52,044 nt of DNA. Source: Chloroflexota bacterium (GTDB taxonomy: Bacteria; Chloroflexota; Anaerolineae; Anaerolineales; Anaerolineaceae). This document shows positions 32,392 through 41,643 of this stretch, in pieces. The notes beneath the pieces are model-generated. The model saw only the letters and a program-made list of their open reading frames with translations. It did not search any database and was not told the DNA's origin. Within the stretch, counting starts at the first letter, position 1. Every line of letters begins with the position of its first letter. The position numbers and the translations under genes were made by a program. The stretch spans positions 1 through 52,044 of the forward strand of contig JAAYCN010000114.1 of NCBI GenBank assembly GCA_012729755.1, given 5' to 3'.

Positions 32392-33591
32392 ATGACCCTA
32401 ATTGAAGAAAAACTCCATCAATATGCCGAAACTTGTCAGCCACCCGCGCAGCTGCCAATTGCGACTATTCGGGATAAATTTGAGCAGAGCCGAATGAGGC
32501 GAAACAAGCGAACAATCAGGCTCACCGCCTCAGCGCTGATTTTATTCGCGTTGCTTTCCTTTATCCTGCTGACCCCGCAGGGGAAAGCGCTCGCGCAGAC
32601 GGTGATCGGATTGTTTACAAATGCTGAAAAAGACGTTGTCAGCCTTCGGGAGGCAGGCGCCAATCACTTCTTAAAGCCTGCCATTCAGGGCTTGAGCCTT
32701 GAGGATGCTTCGAAGACGGCAGGGCTGGCTTATAGCGACTTGCCGCTGGTACCCGCTGGCTATCAGCTGGATGGACGCACGTATTATTTGAGCGGTAAAA
32801 TTTTGCGCACGGTTTATAAATACAATCCCTATAACGCCGGAGAAATGTTTATTCACGATCAATCGCCCAATGATATCCAACCCGCGATTGTGGGAAAGTC
32901 AGCGAATGTCGAAAACTTTGAGCTGGCTGGCTATCCAATCGCTTATGTGGAAGGCGCGTGGGTCTTCACTCGTCCAGCAGGGATGATGGAATGGGAAGGG
33001 GAAACGAACTTCCACACCTACCGTTGGGAAGAGGAGGGTGTCATCCATAACTTAAGCTTTGTTTATGACGACAGCGATTCAAAAAGCCCCGCCTGGTTGA
33101 GTGAACAGATTCAAAAAGAAATCATTGAAGGAGCATTGGGCTTGCGTACGAGCTTTTCGCCTGACGTGTTCCTCAATCGAGTGGCTGACCTTGAAACATT
33201 AGAAAAGCTGGCAGGGTTCAAGGTGATGACACCGGCATACCTGCCGGATGGGTACGCTTTAGGTCGGTTCGCTTATGACGAAAAAGGCGGCTTCGTTGAA
33301 TTACATTACTCGATGGATGGAAGTGAGAACGATTCGATCATCATACTGGCTGGCAAGCCAGGCTCGCTTGGCCCCGAGCTGGCGGTTGATGACCCGGATT
33401 ATTCCCGAATTCTAGTTGAAGGTGATCAGGCGTTTTATTGGGCAAAGATTTATCCGCAGGACAAGATGTTTGCTACCGGATTGCGCTTCAAGCTCGGAGG
33501 GCTCGATTATATTATCCGCCAGGTGGGCGAAGGGATTGAGGTTAAGCTAGCCCAGGCGGACCTGGTCAAAATGGCTGAAAGCATGAAGTAA
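32392..33591 (+). CDS. membrane anti-sigma factor with DUF4367-like outer domain
   Basis: The 399-residue protein has a cytoplasmic N-terminal region (about 1-40), one membrane helix (about 43-61) and a large extracytoplasmic part. The motif FKVMTPAYLPDGYALG (about residue 275) matches the DUF4367 type found in Firmicute-like anti-sigma proteins; a related segment, YSDLPLVPAGYQLDG, occurs earlier (about 110), so the outer part may hold two such domains. No zinc-binding HxxxCxxC motif is present. Position directly after the ECF sigma gene supports the anti-sigma role. The signal sensed is unknown. Confidence 0.78.
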   Translation: MTLIEEKLHQYAETCQPPAQLPIATIRDKFEQSRMRRNKRTIRLTASALILFALLSFILLTPQGKALAQTVIGLFTNAEKDVVSLREAGANHFLKPAIQGLSLEDASKTAGLAYSDLPLVPAGYQLDGRTYYLSGKILRTVYKYNPYNAGEMFIHDQSPNDIQPAIVGKSANVENFELAGYPIAYVEGAWVFTRPAGMMEWEGETNFHTYRWEEEGVIHNLSFVYDDSDSKSPAWLSEQIQKEIIEGALGLRTSFSPDVFLNRVADLETLEKLAGFKVMTPAYLPDGYALGRFAYDEKGGFVELHYSMDGSENDSIIILAGKPGSLGPELAVDDPDYSRILVEGDQAFYWAKIYPQDKMFATGLRFKLGGLDYIIRQVGEGIEVKLAQADLVKMAESMK

Positions 33592-33609
33592 ACGATTTTC
33601 TCGAATGTC

Positions 33610-33638
33610 TCACCCAGGGTGGGTCCTGGGTGATTTTT
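33610..33638 (+). terminator. intrinsic terminator of the sigma/anti-sigma operon
   Basis: TCACCCAGG (33610-33618) pairs with CCTGGGTGA (33625-33633), loop GTGGGT, followed by TTTTTG. Confidence 0.88.
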
Positions 33639-33723
33639 GTTGTTTTCTTTTATCCCCAATGAATAGAATGGTTCCGGAAAATGTCGTCAGGTAATCTGGG
33701 TTGAAAGCGCTGTGATATCCAGG

Positions 33724-34185
33724 ATGATGTTCCCTTACCGAAAGAATTCCCACCTAAAAGGATACAAGTACAACCAACTTGGAACATATTTCATCACAAT
33801 CTGTACAAAAAATCGTGAAAAGCTGTTGGGCGAAATTATCAAAGAACCCGACGATCTCACTTTGCCAAAAGTCAAGTTGAACCCCATCAGCGAGGTGATT
33901 GAGAAATTTATCTCATCGATAGAGGACACATACGAGAATGTCATTGTTGATCAGCACGTAGTGATGCCGAATCATCTTCACCTGTTAATCTCGCTGAGAG
34001 ATGAAAAGATCCAAGTGCTCGTCATCGTCCGCATCTTGAAAACTCTGGCAACCAAATCGCTCGGTTTTTCAATTTGGCAAACTTCTTTTTATGACTATAT
34101 TATCCGAAGCGATGAAGATTTCAGGAACGCTTGGGAGTATATCGAGATGAACCCCGCAAGACGGGAAAACGATGATTATTATTAA
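33724..34185 (+). CDS. REP-associated tyrosine transposase (RAYT, Y1/HUH family)
   Basis: The 153-residue protein has the Y1 transposase layout: YNQLGTYFITICTKNRE at the start, the HUH metal motif in MPNHLHLLI (about residue 92) and the C-terminal block SFYDYIIRSDEDFRNAWEYIEMNP, which contains the candidate catalytic Tyr. Such enzymes nick single-stranded DNA at palindromic REP sequences and are usually domesticated single-copy genes rather than insertion sequences. The spacing between HUH and Tyr is somewhat short. The frame starts at GTG 33712, but ATG at 33724 after CCAGG is more likely. Two hairpins follow the gene (34193-34256). Confidence 0.83.
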   Translation: MMFPYRKNSHLKGYKYNQLGTYFITICTKNREKLLGEIIKEPDDLTLPKVKLNPISEVIEKFISSIEDTYENVIVDQHVVMPNHLHLLISLRDEKIQVLVIVRILKTLATKSLGFSIWQTSFYDYIIRSDEDFRNAWEYIEMNPARRENDDYY

Positions 34186-34358
34186 GATGGTTTTCGTAGG
34201 GTATGTCCCCCACGAATCAATTGCAAATCATCGCAGGGCAGGATGCCCACATCCTGTCGTATACATGATGCCCATGCTACACTCTGCCCTTTTGCCAAAT
34301 TCATAACGATGTGGGATTCACCAATGATTCTGTGCTAAAATATATCCCTGTTTGACTC
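34186..34358 (+). repeat. hairpins downstream of the RAYT gene and tRNA promoter region
   Basis: TTCGT-A-GGG (34193-34201) pairs with CCC-ACGAA (34209-34216). CAGGATG (34239-34245) pairs with CATCCTG (34250-34256) around CCCA. These may be REP-like targets of the adjacent transposase. TAAAAT at 34336-34341 is the likely -10 of tRNA-Gln. Confidence 0.5.
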
Positions 34359-34429
34359 TGGGGCATGGTGCAATGGCAGCACACCGGACTTTGAATCCGT
34401 GGATCTAGGTTCGAATCCTGGTGCCCCAG
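34359..34429 (+). tRNA. tRNA-Gln (anticodon TTG)
   Basis: The 71-nt sequence folds as a cloverleaf: acceptor TGGGGCA/TGCCCCA with discriminator G, D stem GTGC/GCAC, anticodon loop CTTTGAA and T arm CTAGG-TTCGAAT-CCTGG. The anticodon TTG reads CAA (Gln). The first anticodon-stem pair is a C-T mismatch (27:43), the other four pair. CCA is not encoded. A TAAAAT box lies 18-23 bp upstream. Confidence 0.93.
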
Positions 34430-34482
34430 CCTGAGTAATTGTGGACACTGATAGCAACGAAGACCCTTCTGACCATTTACTG

Positions 34483-34526
34483 ACGACGAGCGGCAGTTTA
34501 ACACCGCCTGCCCGTCGTTTCCTTTT
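34483..34526 (+). terminator. terminator between tRNA-Gln and glmU
   Basis: ACGACG (34483-34488) pairs with CGTCGT (34513-34518) and GGCAG (34492-34496) with CTGCC (34508-34512); a 3-nt bulge lies on the left. TTCCTTTT follows. Confidence 0.65.
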
Positions 34527-34538
34527 ATGGAGAAAATT

Positions 34539-35903
34539 ATGCTGACTGCATCGATCGTTCTCGCCGCTGGCCATGGCAAGCGAATGAAATCCGCGCTTCC
34601 CAAAATACTGCATCCTCTATTGGGCAAGCCAATGATTCTGCATTCCCTGTCTGCGGTCACCAGCCTTTCCGACCTTCCGCCCGCGATTGTGATTGGGCAC
34701 GGCGCCGACGCGGTCAGGCAGGTCATTGATCAGGCGATGGCAGGGCGTGTTAACTTCGTTTTACAGGCCGAACAGCTGGGAACTGGCCACGCGGTGAGGC
34801 AGGTCGAACCGCTCCTCAGAGGGAAATGCGCCCGCGTGCTTGTCACCTTTGGTGACATGCCCCTGCTCACTGAAAGCGCCCTGCGGCAGGTCATCGACTT
34901 ACACCAGCGGTCCGCTGCTGTCGTCACCCTGACCAGCGTGGTTGGAGATGTCCCGCGCGGGTTTGGACGTGTGATCAGGGATGACGCGGGAAAAGTGCAG
35001 GCCATTGTTGAAGAAGCTGTGGCGACCCCCGAACAGCTCAAAGTCAGAGAATACAATATTTCCGCCTGGTGTTTTGACGCTGATTGGTTGTGGGAAAGTT
35101 TGCCAAAAATTCAGGTTTCGCCCAAAGGGGAATATTATGTGACCGATTTGGTGGCGATAGCGGTTGCCGAAGGCAAAACGGTCGAGGCGCTGCGGCTCGA
35201 TGATCCCGCCGAGGGGTTGGGGATTAACAATCGCGTTGATTTGGCGGATTGCGAAACCGCCATGCGCCAGCGCGTTAATCGTCATTGGATGCTTGAAGGC
35301 GTAACTTTTCTTGACCCGGCGACAACAACAGTAGAAAGTGATGTGACCATCGGACAGGATACCGTTCTGCTCCCCGGCACGCACCTGAAAGGAAGCACGG
35401 CCATCGGGGCGAATTGTGAGATCGGGCCATATACCACCCTGCTTGATACAACGGTCGGCGACCACTCGATCATCTCTTATTCCGTTGCAGAGGGCGCTAA
35501 AATTGGCAATCATGTCACCATGGGGCCATTCTGCCACCTGCGCAAAGGCGCGGTGCTTGGAGATCACGTCCATCTGGGGAACTTTGGCGAGGTAAAAGAT
35601 TCGGTTTTACACGAAGGCGTCAAGATGGGGCACTTCTCCTATATCGGCAACGCGGACATCGGCAAGAATGTCAACATTGGTGCGGGCACGATCACCTGCA
35701 ACTACGATGGACAGCGCAAAAATTCTACTGAAATCGGTGAAGAAACTTTTATCGGCAGCGATACCATGTTGGTCGCGCCGCTTAAGATTGGCAAGCGTGC
35801 CACAACCGGAGCTGGTTCCGTAGTGACTCACGACGTGCCCGACGATACGACCGTGTTGGGCGTCCCCGCGCGGCCAAGACAAAGAAAGGAAAACTGTGAC
35901 TGA
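34539..35903 (+). CDS. glmU: bifunctional UDP-GlcNAc pyrophosphorylase / GlcN-1-P acetyltransferase
   Basis: GlmU makes UDP-GlcNAc for wall synthesis in two steps. The N-terminal nucleotidyltransferase domain (residues 1-225) shows VLAAGHGKRMKS, the QLGTGHAV loop and GDMPLL. The C-terminal left-handed beta-helix acetyltransferase (about 245-454) shows hexapeptide repeats and the conserved GAGTITCNYDG loop. The 454-residue length is standard. An ATG at 34527 is in frame, but GGAG at 34529-34532 serves the ATG at 34539 (MLTASIVLAAG). It overlaps the CBS-domain gene by 8 bp. Confidence 0.96.
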   Translation: MLTASIVLAAGHGKRMKSALPKILHPLLGKPMILHSLSAVTSLSDLPPAIVIGHGADAVRQVIDQAMAGRVNFVLQAEQLGTGHAVRQVEPLLRGKCARVLVTFGDMPLLTESALRQVIDLHQRSAAVVTLTSVVGDVPRGFGRVIRDDAGKVQAIVEEAVATPEQLKVREYNISAWCFDADWLWESLPKIQVSPKGEYYVTDLVAIAVAEGKTVEALRLDDPAEGLGINNRVDLADCETAMRQRVNRHWMLEGVTFLDPATTTVESDVTIGQDTVLLPGTHLKGSTAIGANCEIGPYTTLLDTTVGDHSIISYSVAEGAKIGNHVTMGPFCHLRKGAVLGDHVHLGNFGEVKDSVLHEGVKMGHFSYIGNADIGKNVNIGAGTITCNYDGQRKNSTEIGEETFIGSDTMLVAPLKIGKRATTGAGSVVTHDVPDDTTVLGVPARPRQRKENCD

Positions 35904-37173
35904 TTTAGCGTGGCTGATCTCAGCCCTGATATTGGGTATTATTTTTGACCTGATTGCTTCAACGACCAAGTCAGCTTTTACCCATGTCAGATTACCCCAC
36001 CTGCTTAATATCCACGAAAAAGGAGAGCAAAAAGTCGAGCGCACGATCAGCTTGCTTGAAAAAGCCGGCATGCGCACCGCGCTCAGGCTGGCTTTGGCGT
36101 TCTGCCACTTCATTGTGGCGGGCGTGCTCGTCTTGCTGATCCAAAAAATATTCGGGGAGTTAAGCCTGGGGCTCAGCCTCTTGGTTTTGATTGCGGCCAT
36201 GCTGCTGTTAAGCGTTTTTGAATTTGCCCTCGAAAAATTTGTTTTAAACGACCCGGAGCGGTCAGCCGTCCGTTGGGCTGCGATGGCGGGGTTCATTAAC
36301 CTTACATTCAGCCCGTTTTCGAAGATTATGATGGCGATCTTGGGCGACAAGGCCGAGAAGGTTACCTTATCGGTTACTGATGAAGCTTTGCTGAATTGGG
36401 TGGCCGAAGATCAGCCCGAAAGCACGCTCGAAAAAGGCGAACGGGAGATGATCTATTCGATCTTCCGTTTTAGTGACATTCTTGCCAAAGACATTATGGT
36501 GCCGCGGATGGATCTGTTGGCCCTGGATATCAACACAACAATTAGCGGCGCGCGTCAGGAATTCATCCGCGCCGGTCATTCCCGTGTGCCGGTTTATGAC
36601 GACACTATCGACAATATCGTTGGGCTGCTTTACGCCAAAGATTTGTTGAGCGTTATCGATGGCAGTGACACGATCGCCTCACAAAGGCGTCTGTTGCGCG
36701 AGGCTTATTTCGTGCCGGAAGCGAAAAAAGTAGATGAGTTGTTGGCCGAAATGCAAAAGGGCGGCATCCATATGGCTTTGATTGTGGATGAATATGGTGG
36801 TGTGGCTGGCGCAGTGACGCTTGAGGACATCGTGGAAGAGATTGTTGGTGAAATCAAGGATGAGTATGATCAGGGCGAAGAACAGCTCTGCCAACAGATC
36901 GGGTCGGACGAATACCTCTTCCAGGGGCGTGTGACGATCAGCGAATTTAATGAGATTACCGGAAGCCGGCTCTCCGATGAACATGCTGACACCCTGGGCG
37001 GGTATATTTACGGCGAATTGGGTCGGGTCCCGCAGCCGGGCGAAGTAGTGTCTCAAAGTGGTGTGAGTTTCACGGTCGAGGAGGTTGTCGGCAGGCGCAT
37101 CAAGAAGGTCAGAGCCAACCTCAACCAACCCCTCACCAATGTTATCAAAGACGAGGTGAACCTTGGTGGATAA
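35896..37173 (+). CDS. CNNM/CorC-type membrane protein with CBS pair
   Basis: The 425-residue protein has an N-terminal DUF21-like membrane part (about four hydrophobic segments in residues 1-160). A CBS pair follows (about 200-335, with DIMVPRMDLLALD, HSRVPVYDDTIDNIVGLLYAKDLL and GGVAGAVTLEDIVEEIVGEI). A C-terminal CorC/HlyC domain lies at about 340-420 (HADTLGGYIYGELGRVPQPGE). Family members are linked to Mg/Co efflux; the haemolysin name is historical. The start is GTG at 35896 with AAAGGAAAACT upstream, overlapping glmU. Transported ion not determinable. Confidence 0.9.
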   Translation: MTDLAWLISALILGIIFDLIASTTKSAFTHVRLPHLLNIHEKGEQKVERTISLLEKAGMRTALRLALAFCHFIVAGVLVLLIQKIFGELSLGLSLLVLIAAMLLLSVFEFALEKFVLNDPERSAVRWAAMAGFINLTFSPFSKIMMAILGDKAEKVTLSVTDEALLNWVAEDQPESTLEKGEREMIYSIFRFSDILAKDIMVPRMDLLALDINTTISGARQEFIRAGHSRVPVYDDTIDNIVGLLYAKDLLSVIDGSDTIASQRRLLREAYFVPEAKKVDELLAEMQKGGIHMALIVDEYGGVAGAVTLEDIVEEIVGEIKDEYDQGEEQLCQQIGSDEYLFQGRVTISEFNEITGSRLSDEHADTLGGYIYGELGRVPQPGEVVSQSGVSFTVEEVVGRRIKKVRANLNQPLTNVIKDEVNLGG

Positions 37174-37570
37174 AAAAACAAAAGAGAAGCTGGTTCAAGC
37201 TGCGCTCGAAGCACAGAAGCAGGCTTACGCGCCCTATTCCAAATTCAAGGTAGGGGCGGCTGTTTTAGCCGAAGATGGAATAATTTATAAAGGCGCGAAT
37301 ATCGAAAACGCCGCCTATCCTTCGACGATCTGCGCTGAACGCTCGGCGATTGTTACCGCGATCAGCGCGGGCAACCGCAAGGTGAATGCCATCGCGGTTG
37401 TCACCCGCAACGCGGGTTCCCCGTGCGGCGCCTGTCGCCAGGTGATGCGTGAGTTCGGCGGAGTCGACCTGCCGATCCTGATCGCCAATGAGGCGGGCGA
37501 GATCGTTGATGAGACTGACCTGTCAGTGCTCCTGCCGCGGTCTTTTGGGCCTGAAGATCTCGAAGAATGA
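37163..37570 (+). CDS. cdd: cytidine deaminase
   Basis: The enzyme deaminates (deoxy)cytidine to uridine in pyrimidine salvage. The 135-residue protein has the zinc motif C57-A-E59 and P-C88-G-A-C91, and the substrate motif NIENAAYP. The GTG start at 37163 overlaps the CNNM gene by 11 bp. cdd-recO-glyQS is a gene order also seen, with era, in many Firmicutes. upp at 44170 completes uracil salvage in the same window. Confidence 0.95.
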   Translation: MVDKKTKEKLVQAALEAQKQAYAPYSKFKVGAAVLAEDGIIYKGANIENAAYPSTICAERSAIVTAISAGNRKVNAIAVVTRNAGSPCGACRQVMREFGGVDLPILIANEAGEIVDETDLSVLLPRSFGPEDLEE

Positions 37571-37589
37571 TTTTTTAAACGAATTCTGA

Positions 37590-38354
37590 ATGGCGATTTC
37601 AGACCGGGAAACCCGAAATTTTCACGCGACAGCGGTCGTTTTGCGGCACATGGAGTATGGCGAAGCGGACCGAATTCTGACCCTTTTTACCCTGGAACGC
37701 GGAAAAATGAGCGCGATCGCCAAAGGCGTGCGCAAGCTTAAATCTCAAAAATCCGGTCACCTCATGCCTTTCACCCAAGTGGCATTGTATCTGGCCAAAG
37801 GTCGCAATATGGCTGTTGTGTCGCAGGCTCAGGCAATGCGAACTTACGACAACGTGCGCTCAAATCTGCTGCTTACCGCTTACACGGCTTATGTGGCTGA
37901 GCTCGTCGACCGTTTTTCCTTCGAAGATAGCGACAACCGGCCGCTTTATAAGCTCTTAGTTGACACGCTCGACCGTCTGGATCAATGCACTGAGCCAGCC
38001 ACGACCATACATTATTTTGAAGTGCACTTCATGGACCTTTTGGGCTTCAGGCCAGAACTCACAAAATGTGTGGGCTGCGGAAAGGCTATTCAACCGCTGG
38101 ATCAATATTTCACCGCAAAATTGGGCGGAGCTCTCTGTCCGAATTGCGCAGGCAAGGACCCTCAGGCTTGGCGTGTAAGCATGAATGCCTTGAAATATCT
38201 GCGCTTCTTTCAGCGGTCACCCTGGGCGAAGGTGAAGGAGCGTGTCATCCCGGAAGCGGTTGAAGCCGAGATCAAGACCCTGATGGAACGTTATCTGACT
38301 TATCTGCTCGAGTATTCGCTCAAGACCCCTCCCTTCTTGCAGGCTGTAAAATAA
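37590..38354 (+). CDS. recO: DNA repair protein RecO
   Basis: RecO loads RecA onto SSB-coated gaps together with RecR. The 254-residue protein has the N-terminal OB-fold (TAVVLRHMEYGEADRILTLFT), the alpha-helical domain and a four-cysteine zinc site (CVGCGK and later CPNC). The ATG lies 19 bases after the cdd stop, without a clear Shine-Dalgarno. RecX, an opposing RecA regulator, is encoded elsewhere in the window. Confidence 0.94.
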   Translation: MAISDRETRNFHATAVVLRHMEYGEADRILTLFTLERGKMSAIAKGVRKLKSQKSGHLMPFTQVALYLAKGRNMAVVSQAQAMRTYDNVRSNLLLTAYTAYVAELVDRFSFEDSDNRPLYKLLVDTLDRLDQCTEPATTIHYFEVHFMDLLGFRPELTKCVGCGKAIQPLDQYFTAKLGGALCPNCAGKDPQAWRVSMNALKYLRFFQRSPWAKVKERVIPEAVEAEIKTLMERYLTYLLEYSLKTPPFLQAVK

Positions 38355-38538
38355 ATCTTTAGAATCGCTGATTCACAGTTTAGTTCCCACTGAAAATGAC
38401 GTCAAATTTGGTCAGGACTACCTGCTGTGGACGAAACCATACATATTTTCCGCTCCAAAACAGTTAAATAGCGAAAGACAGAGACGTGGCACAGCAGATA
38501 ACGTATGATTCAGAGAGAAGACCATCTGGCGCCTGATG

Positions 38539-38544
38539 TATAAT
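38539..38544 (+). promoter_or_regulatory. -10 box (TATAAT) of glyQS
   Basis: TATAAT preceded by TG, 31 nt before the ATG at 38576. No T-box element is recognisable in the 220-bp gap after recO. Confidence 0.5.
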
Positions 38545-38575
38545 CATGTCGTTAATCTAAAACGAGGAAACTGAC

Positions 38576-41560
38576 ATGCCAAATCCGCAACTCGACTTTC
38601 AATCCATGGTTTTTGCCCTGCAAACCTATTGGGCAGGCCAGGGGTGCCTGATCTCTGAACCTTACTATTCTCAGGTTGGCGCAGGAACGATGAACCCCGC
38701 CACTTATTTGCGTGTGCTCGGCCCCGAGCCGTGGAAAGTCGGTTATGTGGAACCTTCCATTCGCCCGGATGATGGCCGCTATGGCATCAACCCAAATCGA
38801 TTGCAGCAGCATCATCAGTTTCAGGTAATTCTCAAACCAGATCCGGGCAACCCTCAGGAACTTTACCTGAAATCTCTCGAAGCTATCGGCATCAACCTTC
38901 ACGAACATGACATTCGCTTTGTGGAAGACAACTGGGAATCGCCGGCGCTCTCTGCCTGGGGGCTGGGTTGGGAAGTCTGGCTCGATGGTCAGGAAATCAC
39001 TCAATTCACCTACTTTCAGCAGGCCGGCGGCATCGTATTGGATGTGCCTTCGGTTGAGATCACTTATGGCCTCGAGCGCATCGCCATGACCCTTCAGAAA
39101 GTCGACCACTTTACCAAAATCAAATGGAACGGCAAGCGAACTTTTGGCGACATCTTTCAGGTTGCCGAGCGGGAGCATTCCACCTATTATTACGAAGTGG
39201 CTGATGTGGAGCGCATGCACAACCTTTTTGAGGTGTTCACGTCTGAGGCCGACTTGGCGCTCGCCAGAGGTTTGGTATTGCCAGCTTATGACAATGTCAT
39301 CAAATCGTCTCACACCTTTAATGTGCTGGATGCCCGCGGCGCGGTTGGCTTCACCGAACGCCAGGCTTTATTTGGACGCATGCGGGATCTATCCAAAAAA
39401 GTGGCTGAGGCTTACCTGAAACAGCGCGAAGAAATGGGCTTTCCCTGGCAGGAAACACACCAACATGCGCTTGGCTTTGAAAAACCCCTCCTGCCGGAGG
39501 TGAATGAACCCTGCGCTGATTTGCTGCTCGAGATTGGCACGGAAGAACTGCCGACCGAGGATCTCGAAACTGCGCTTGAACAGTTCGAGGCGCTGTTGCG
39601 CAAACTGTTTGAGGATCTGCGTTTACATTATCAAACCCTTTCAGTTCGGGGCACGCCTCGACGTTTGACAGCGGTGGTTGAAAACTTGGCGACTCGACAG
39701 GCCGACCGTGTTATCGAAGTGAAAGGCCCGCCCGCTGATCGCGCTTTTGATGCTGACGGCAAGCCGACACAGGTCGCCATGGGCTTCGCGCGCAGCCGTA
39801 ATATTCCGCTTGAGAACCTGGAAGTTAAAGATAAATATGTGGTTGTTAAAATTGCCGAAGCCGGCAAGCCGACCATGTCGCTGCTTTCAGAAGCTCTGCC
39901 GGCTCTCTATGCGGCGATCAAATTTACCAAAGCGATGCGCTGGAATGCCAGCGGCGCGGCATTCTCACGCCCGGTGCGCTGGTTGACTGCGCTCTTCGGC
40001 AGTGCGGTGATCCCGTTTAGTTTCGCCGGCGTCCAATCAGGCAGGGTCACTTGCGGAATGCGCTTTGCGAATCCGCCGGAAAAAAGCCTCAACAGCGTTG
40101 CTGACTACTCGGCGTATCTCTCTGAACAGGGCATTATCTTAAGCCAGTCCGAAAGACGTGAGCTGATCTGGCGCAAGTCACTCGACTTGGCGGAAAAAGT
40201 TGGCGGCACCTTGGCTGAAGACCCCGGCTTGCTCAAAGAAGTAGCTAACCTTGTCGAGAAGCCCTATCCGCTGCTGGTGAGTTTCACCCCGCGCTATCTT
40301 GAGTCCTTGCCCGCTGAGGTGTTGATTGGCGTGATGAAAAAGCATCAGCGCTACTTCCCGGTCTTATCACCAGACGGCAAGTTGACCAACCACTTTGTCG
40401 TTGTTCGCAATGGCGATGGTCAGGGCGCTGATTTGGTTGCCGACGGCAACTTGCAGGTTGTCTTGGCGCGCTTCGCGGACGCGGAATTTTTTGTCAACTC
40501 TGATGAAGCGCATCAACTGGCAGATTTTGTGCCTAAATTAGAGCAGCTTACTTTTCAGAACAAATTAGGATCAATGCTGGATAAAACTCAGCGCATTGTC
40601 AAGCTGACCAAAGAAACTGCCGCCGCGCTCGCTTTGAGCGCCGGGGAAACGAAAACAGCCATGAGGATTGCTGAGCTCGCCAAAGCGGATCTGGCGACTG
40701 AGATGGTGGTTGAGATGACCGCCCTTCAGGGTGTCATAGGGCGTTATTACGCGGAATTTTCAGGTGAGTCAGAAGAAGTCGCCCAGGGCATTTATGAACA
40801 CTACCTGCCGCGTACTTTGGAAGATGCCCTTCCGGAACTGCGCTCAGCCTGGGCGGTTGGCATCGCCGACAGGCTGGATTCGATTGCCGGGTTATTCGCG
40901 GTTGGTCTGGCGCCGACAGGCAATAAAGACCCCTTTGCTTTGCGGCGAACTGCGCTTGGTCTCTGCCAGTTGTTGATTGGCAAAGGCATCGACTTTGACC
41001 TCAGGCAGGAGCTCGAACAGGCTGGCGCGTTGCTCCCAGTGCCATTCATCCATGAAACCTTGCTGGCATGTCTCGATTTTATCGCCGGCCGCTTGAAGGG
41101 GCTGCTTCTGGATCGTGGCATTCGTTATGATGTGGTGGATGCGGTGTTAAAGACTCAGGCTCACAATCCGGCCAGAGCTCTCGAAGCCGCTCAAGCCCTG
41201 ACCCGTTGGGTGGCCAGTGACGTCTGGGAAGAGCTGTTGCCCGCTTATAGCCGCAGTGTGCGCATCACGAGAGATCTCAAAGAAAACTTCCCGGTGTTGT
41301 CTGAGGTGTTGGTGGAACCTGAAGAGATAGCGCTTTATCAGGGAGTATTGAAAGCGGAAGCAGCGCTCACCGGGCAGAACAGCCTCGATCAGGCTCTGAG
41401 CCAGTTGAGCGGTTTGATCGTCCCCATCAACGCTTTCTTCGACAAAGTATTGGTAATGGCCGAAGATCCCCAACTGCGTCAGTCGCGCCTGGGTTTGCTG
41501 CAGCGCGTCGTCGCCCTGCTCAAACCCTATGCAGACCTCTCGGCGTTGGAAGGTTTCTAA
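38576..41560 (+). CDS. glyQS: glycyl-tRNA synthetase, fused alpha and beta subunits
   Basis: It charges tRNA-Gly. Bacterial-type GlyRS is normally two proteins; here one 994-residue chain has the GlyQ catalytic subunit (residues 1 to about 305: [41 protein letters not shown]) joined by a short linker to GlyS (from about 318: [16 protein letters not shown]-like and anticodon-binding regions after). Fused forms are known in Chlamydia and some Chloroflexota. GAGGAAACTGAC precedes the ATG. The gene follows recO and ends at a hairpin facing the convergent MerR gene. Confidence 0.96.
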   Translation: MPNPQLDFQSMVFALQTYWAGQGCLISEPYYSQVGAGTMNPATYLRVLGPEPWKVGYVEPSIRPDDGRYGINPNRLQQHHQFQVILKPDPGNPQELYLKSLEAIGINLHEHDIRFVEDNWESPALSAWGLGWEVWLDGQEITQFTYFQQAGGIVLDVPSVEITYGLERIAMTLQKVDHFTKIKWNGKRTFGDIFQVAEREHSTYYYEVADVERMHNLFEVFTSEADLALARGLVLPAYDNVIKSSHTFNVLDARGAVGFTERQALFGRMRDLSKKVAEAYLKQREEMGFPWQETHQHALGFEKPLLPEVNEPCADLLLEIGTEELPTEDLETALEQFEALLRKLFEDLRLHYQTLSVRGTPRRLTAVVENLATRQADRVIEVKGPPADRAFDADGKPTQVAMGFARSRNIPLENLEVKDKYVVVKIAEAGKPTMSLLSEALPALYAAIKFTKAMRWNASGAAFSRPVRWLTALFGSAVIPFSFAGVQSGRVTCGMRFANPPEKSLNSVADYSAYLSEQGIILSQSERRELIWRKSLDLAEKVGGTLAEDPGLLKEVANLVEKPYPLLVSFTPRYLESLPAEVLIGVMKKHQRYFPVLSPDGKLTNHFVVVRNGDGQGADLVADGNLQVVLARFADAEFFVNSDEAHQLADFVPKLEQLTFQNKLGSMLDKTQRIVKLTKETAAALALSAGETKTAMRIAELAKADLATEMVVEMTALQGVIGRYYAEFSGESEEVAQGIYEHYLPRTLEDALPELRSAWAVGIADRLDSIAGLFAVGLAPTGNKDPFALRRTALGLCQLLIGKGIDFDLRQELEQAGALLPVPFIHETLLACLDFIAGRLKGLLLDRGIRYDVVDAVLKTQAHNPARALEAAQALTRWVASDVWEELLPAYSRSVRITRDLKENFPVLSEVLVEPEEIALYQGVLKAEAALTGQNSLDQALSQLSGLIVPINAFFDKVLVMAEDPQLRQSRLGLLQRVVALLKPYADLSALEGF

Positions 41561-41571
41561 GCGCTATCATT

Positions 41572-41599
41572 CTGTCTGGCTTTTGAGTGAGCCGGACAG
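41572..41599. terminator. hairpin between converging glyQS and the MerR gene
   Basis: CTGTCTGGCT (41572-41581) pairs with AGCCGGACAG (41590-41599) over 10 bp with one G-U pair. T-runs are poor on both strands. Confidence 0.6.
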
Positions 41600-41643
41600 G
41601 CGCCGGTTTTGATCTATACGTGTGTTTGGAAGTCAGTGCAGAC

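Noticed and set aside
34301-34726. Minus-strand frames across tRNA-Gln (GFEPRSTDSKSGVLPLHH type)
   Set aside because: Antisense translation of a tRNA and of the glmU start.
38355-38575. T-box riboswitch before glyQS
   Set aside because: No T-box sequence, specifier stem or terminator/antiterminator pair is visible.
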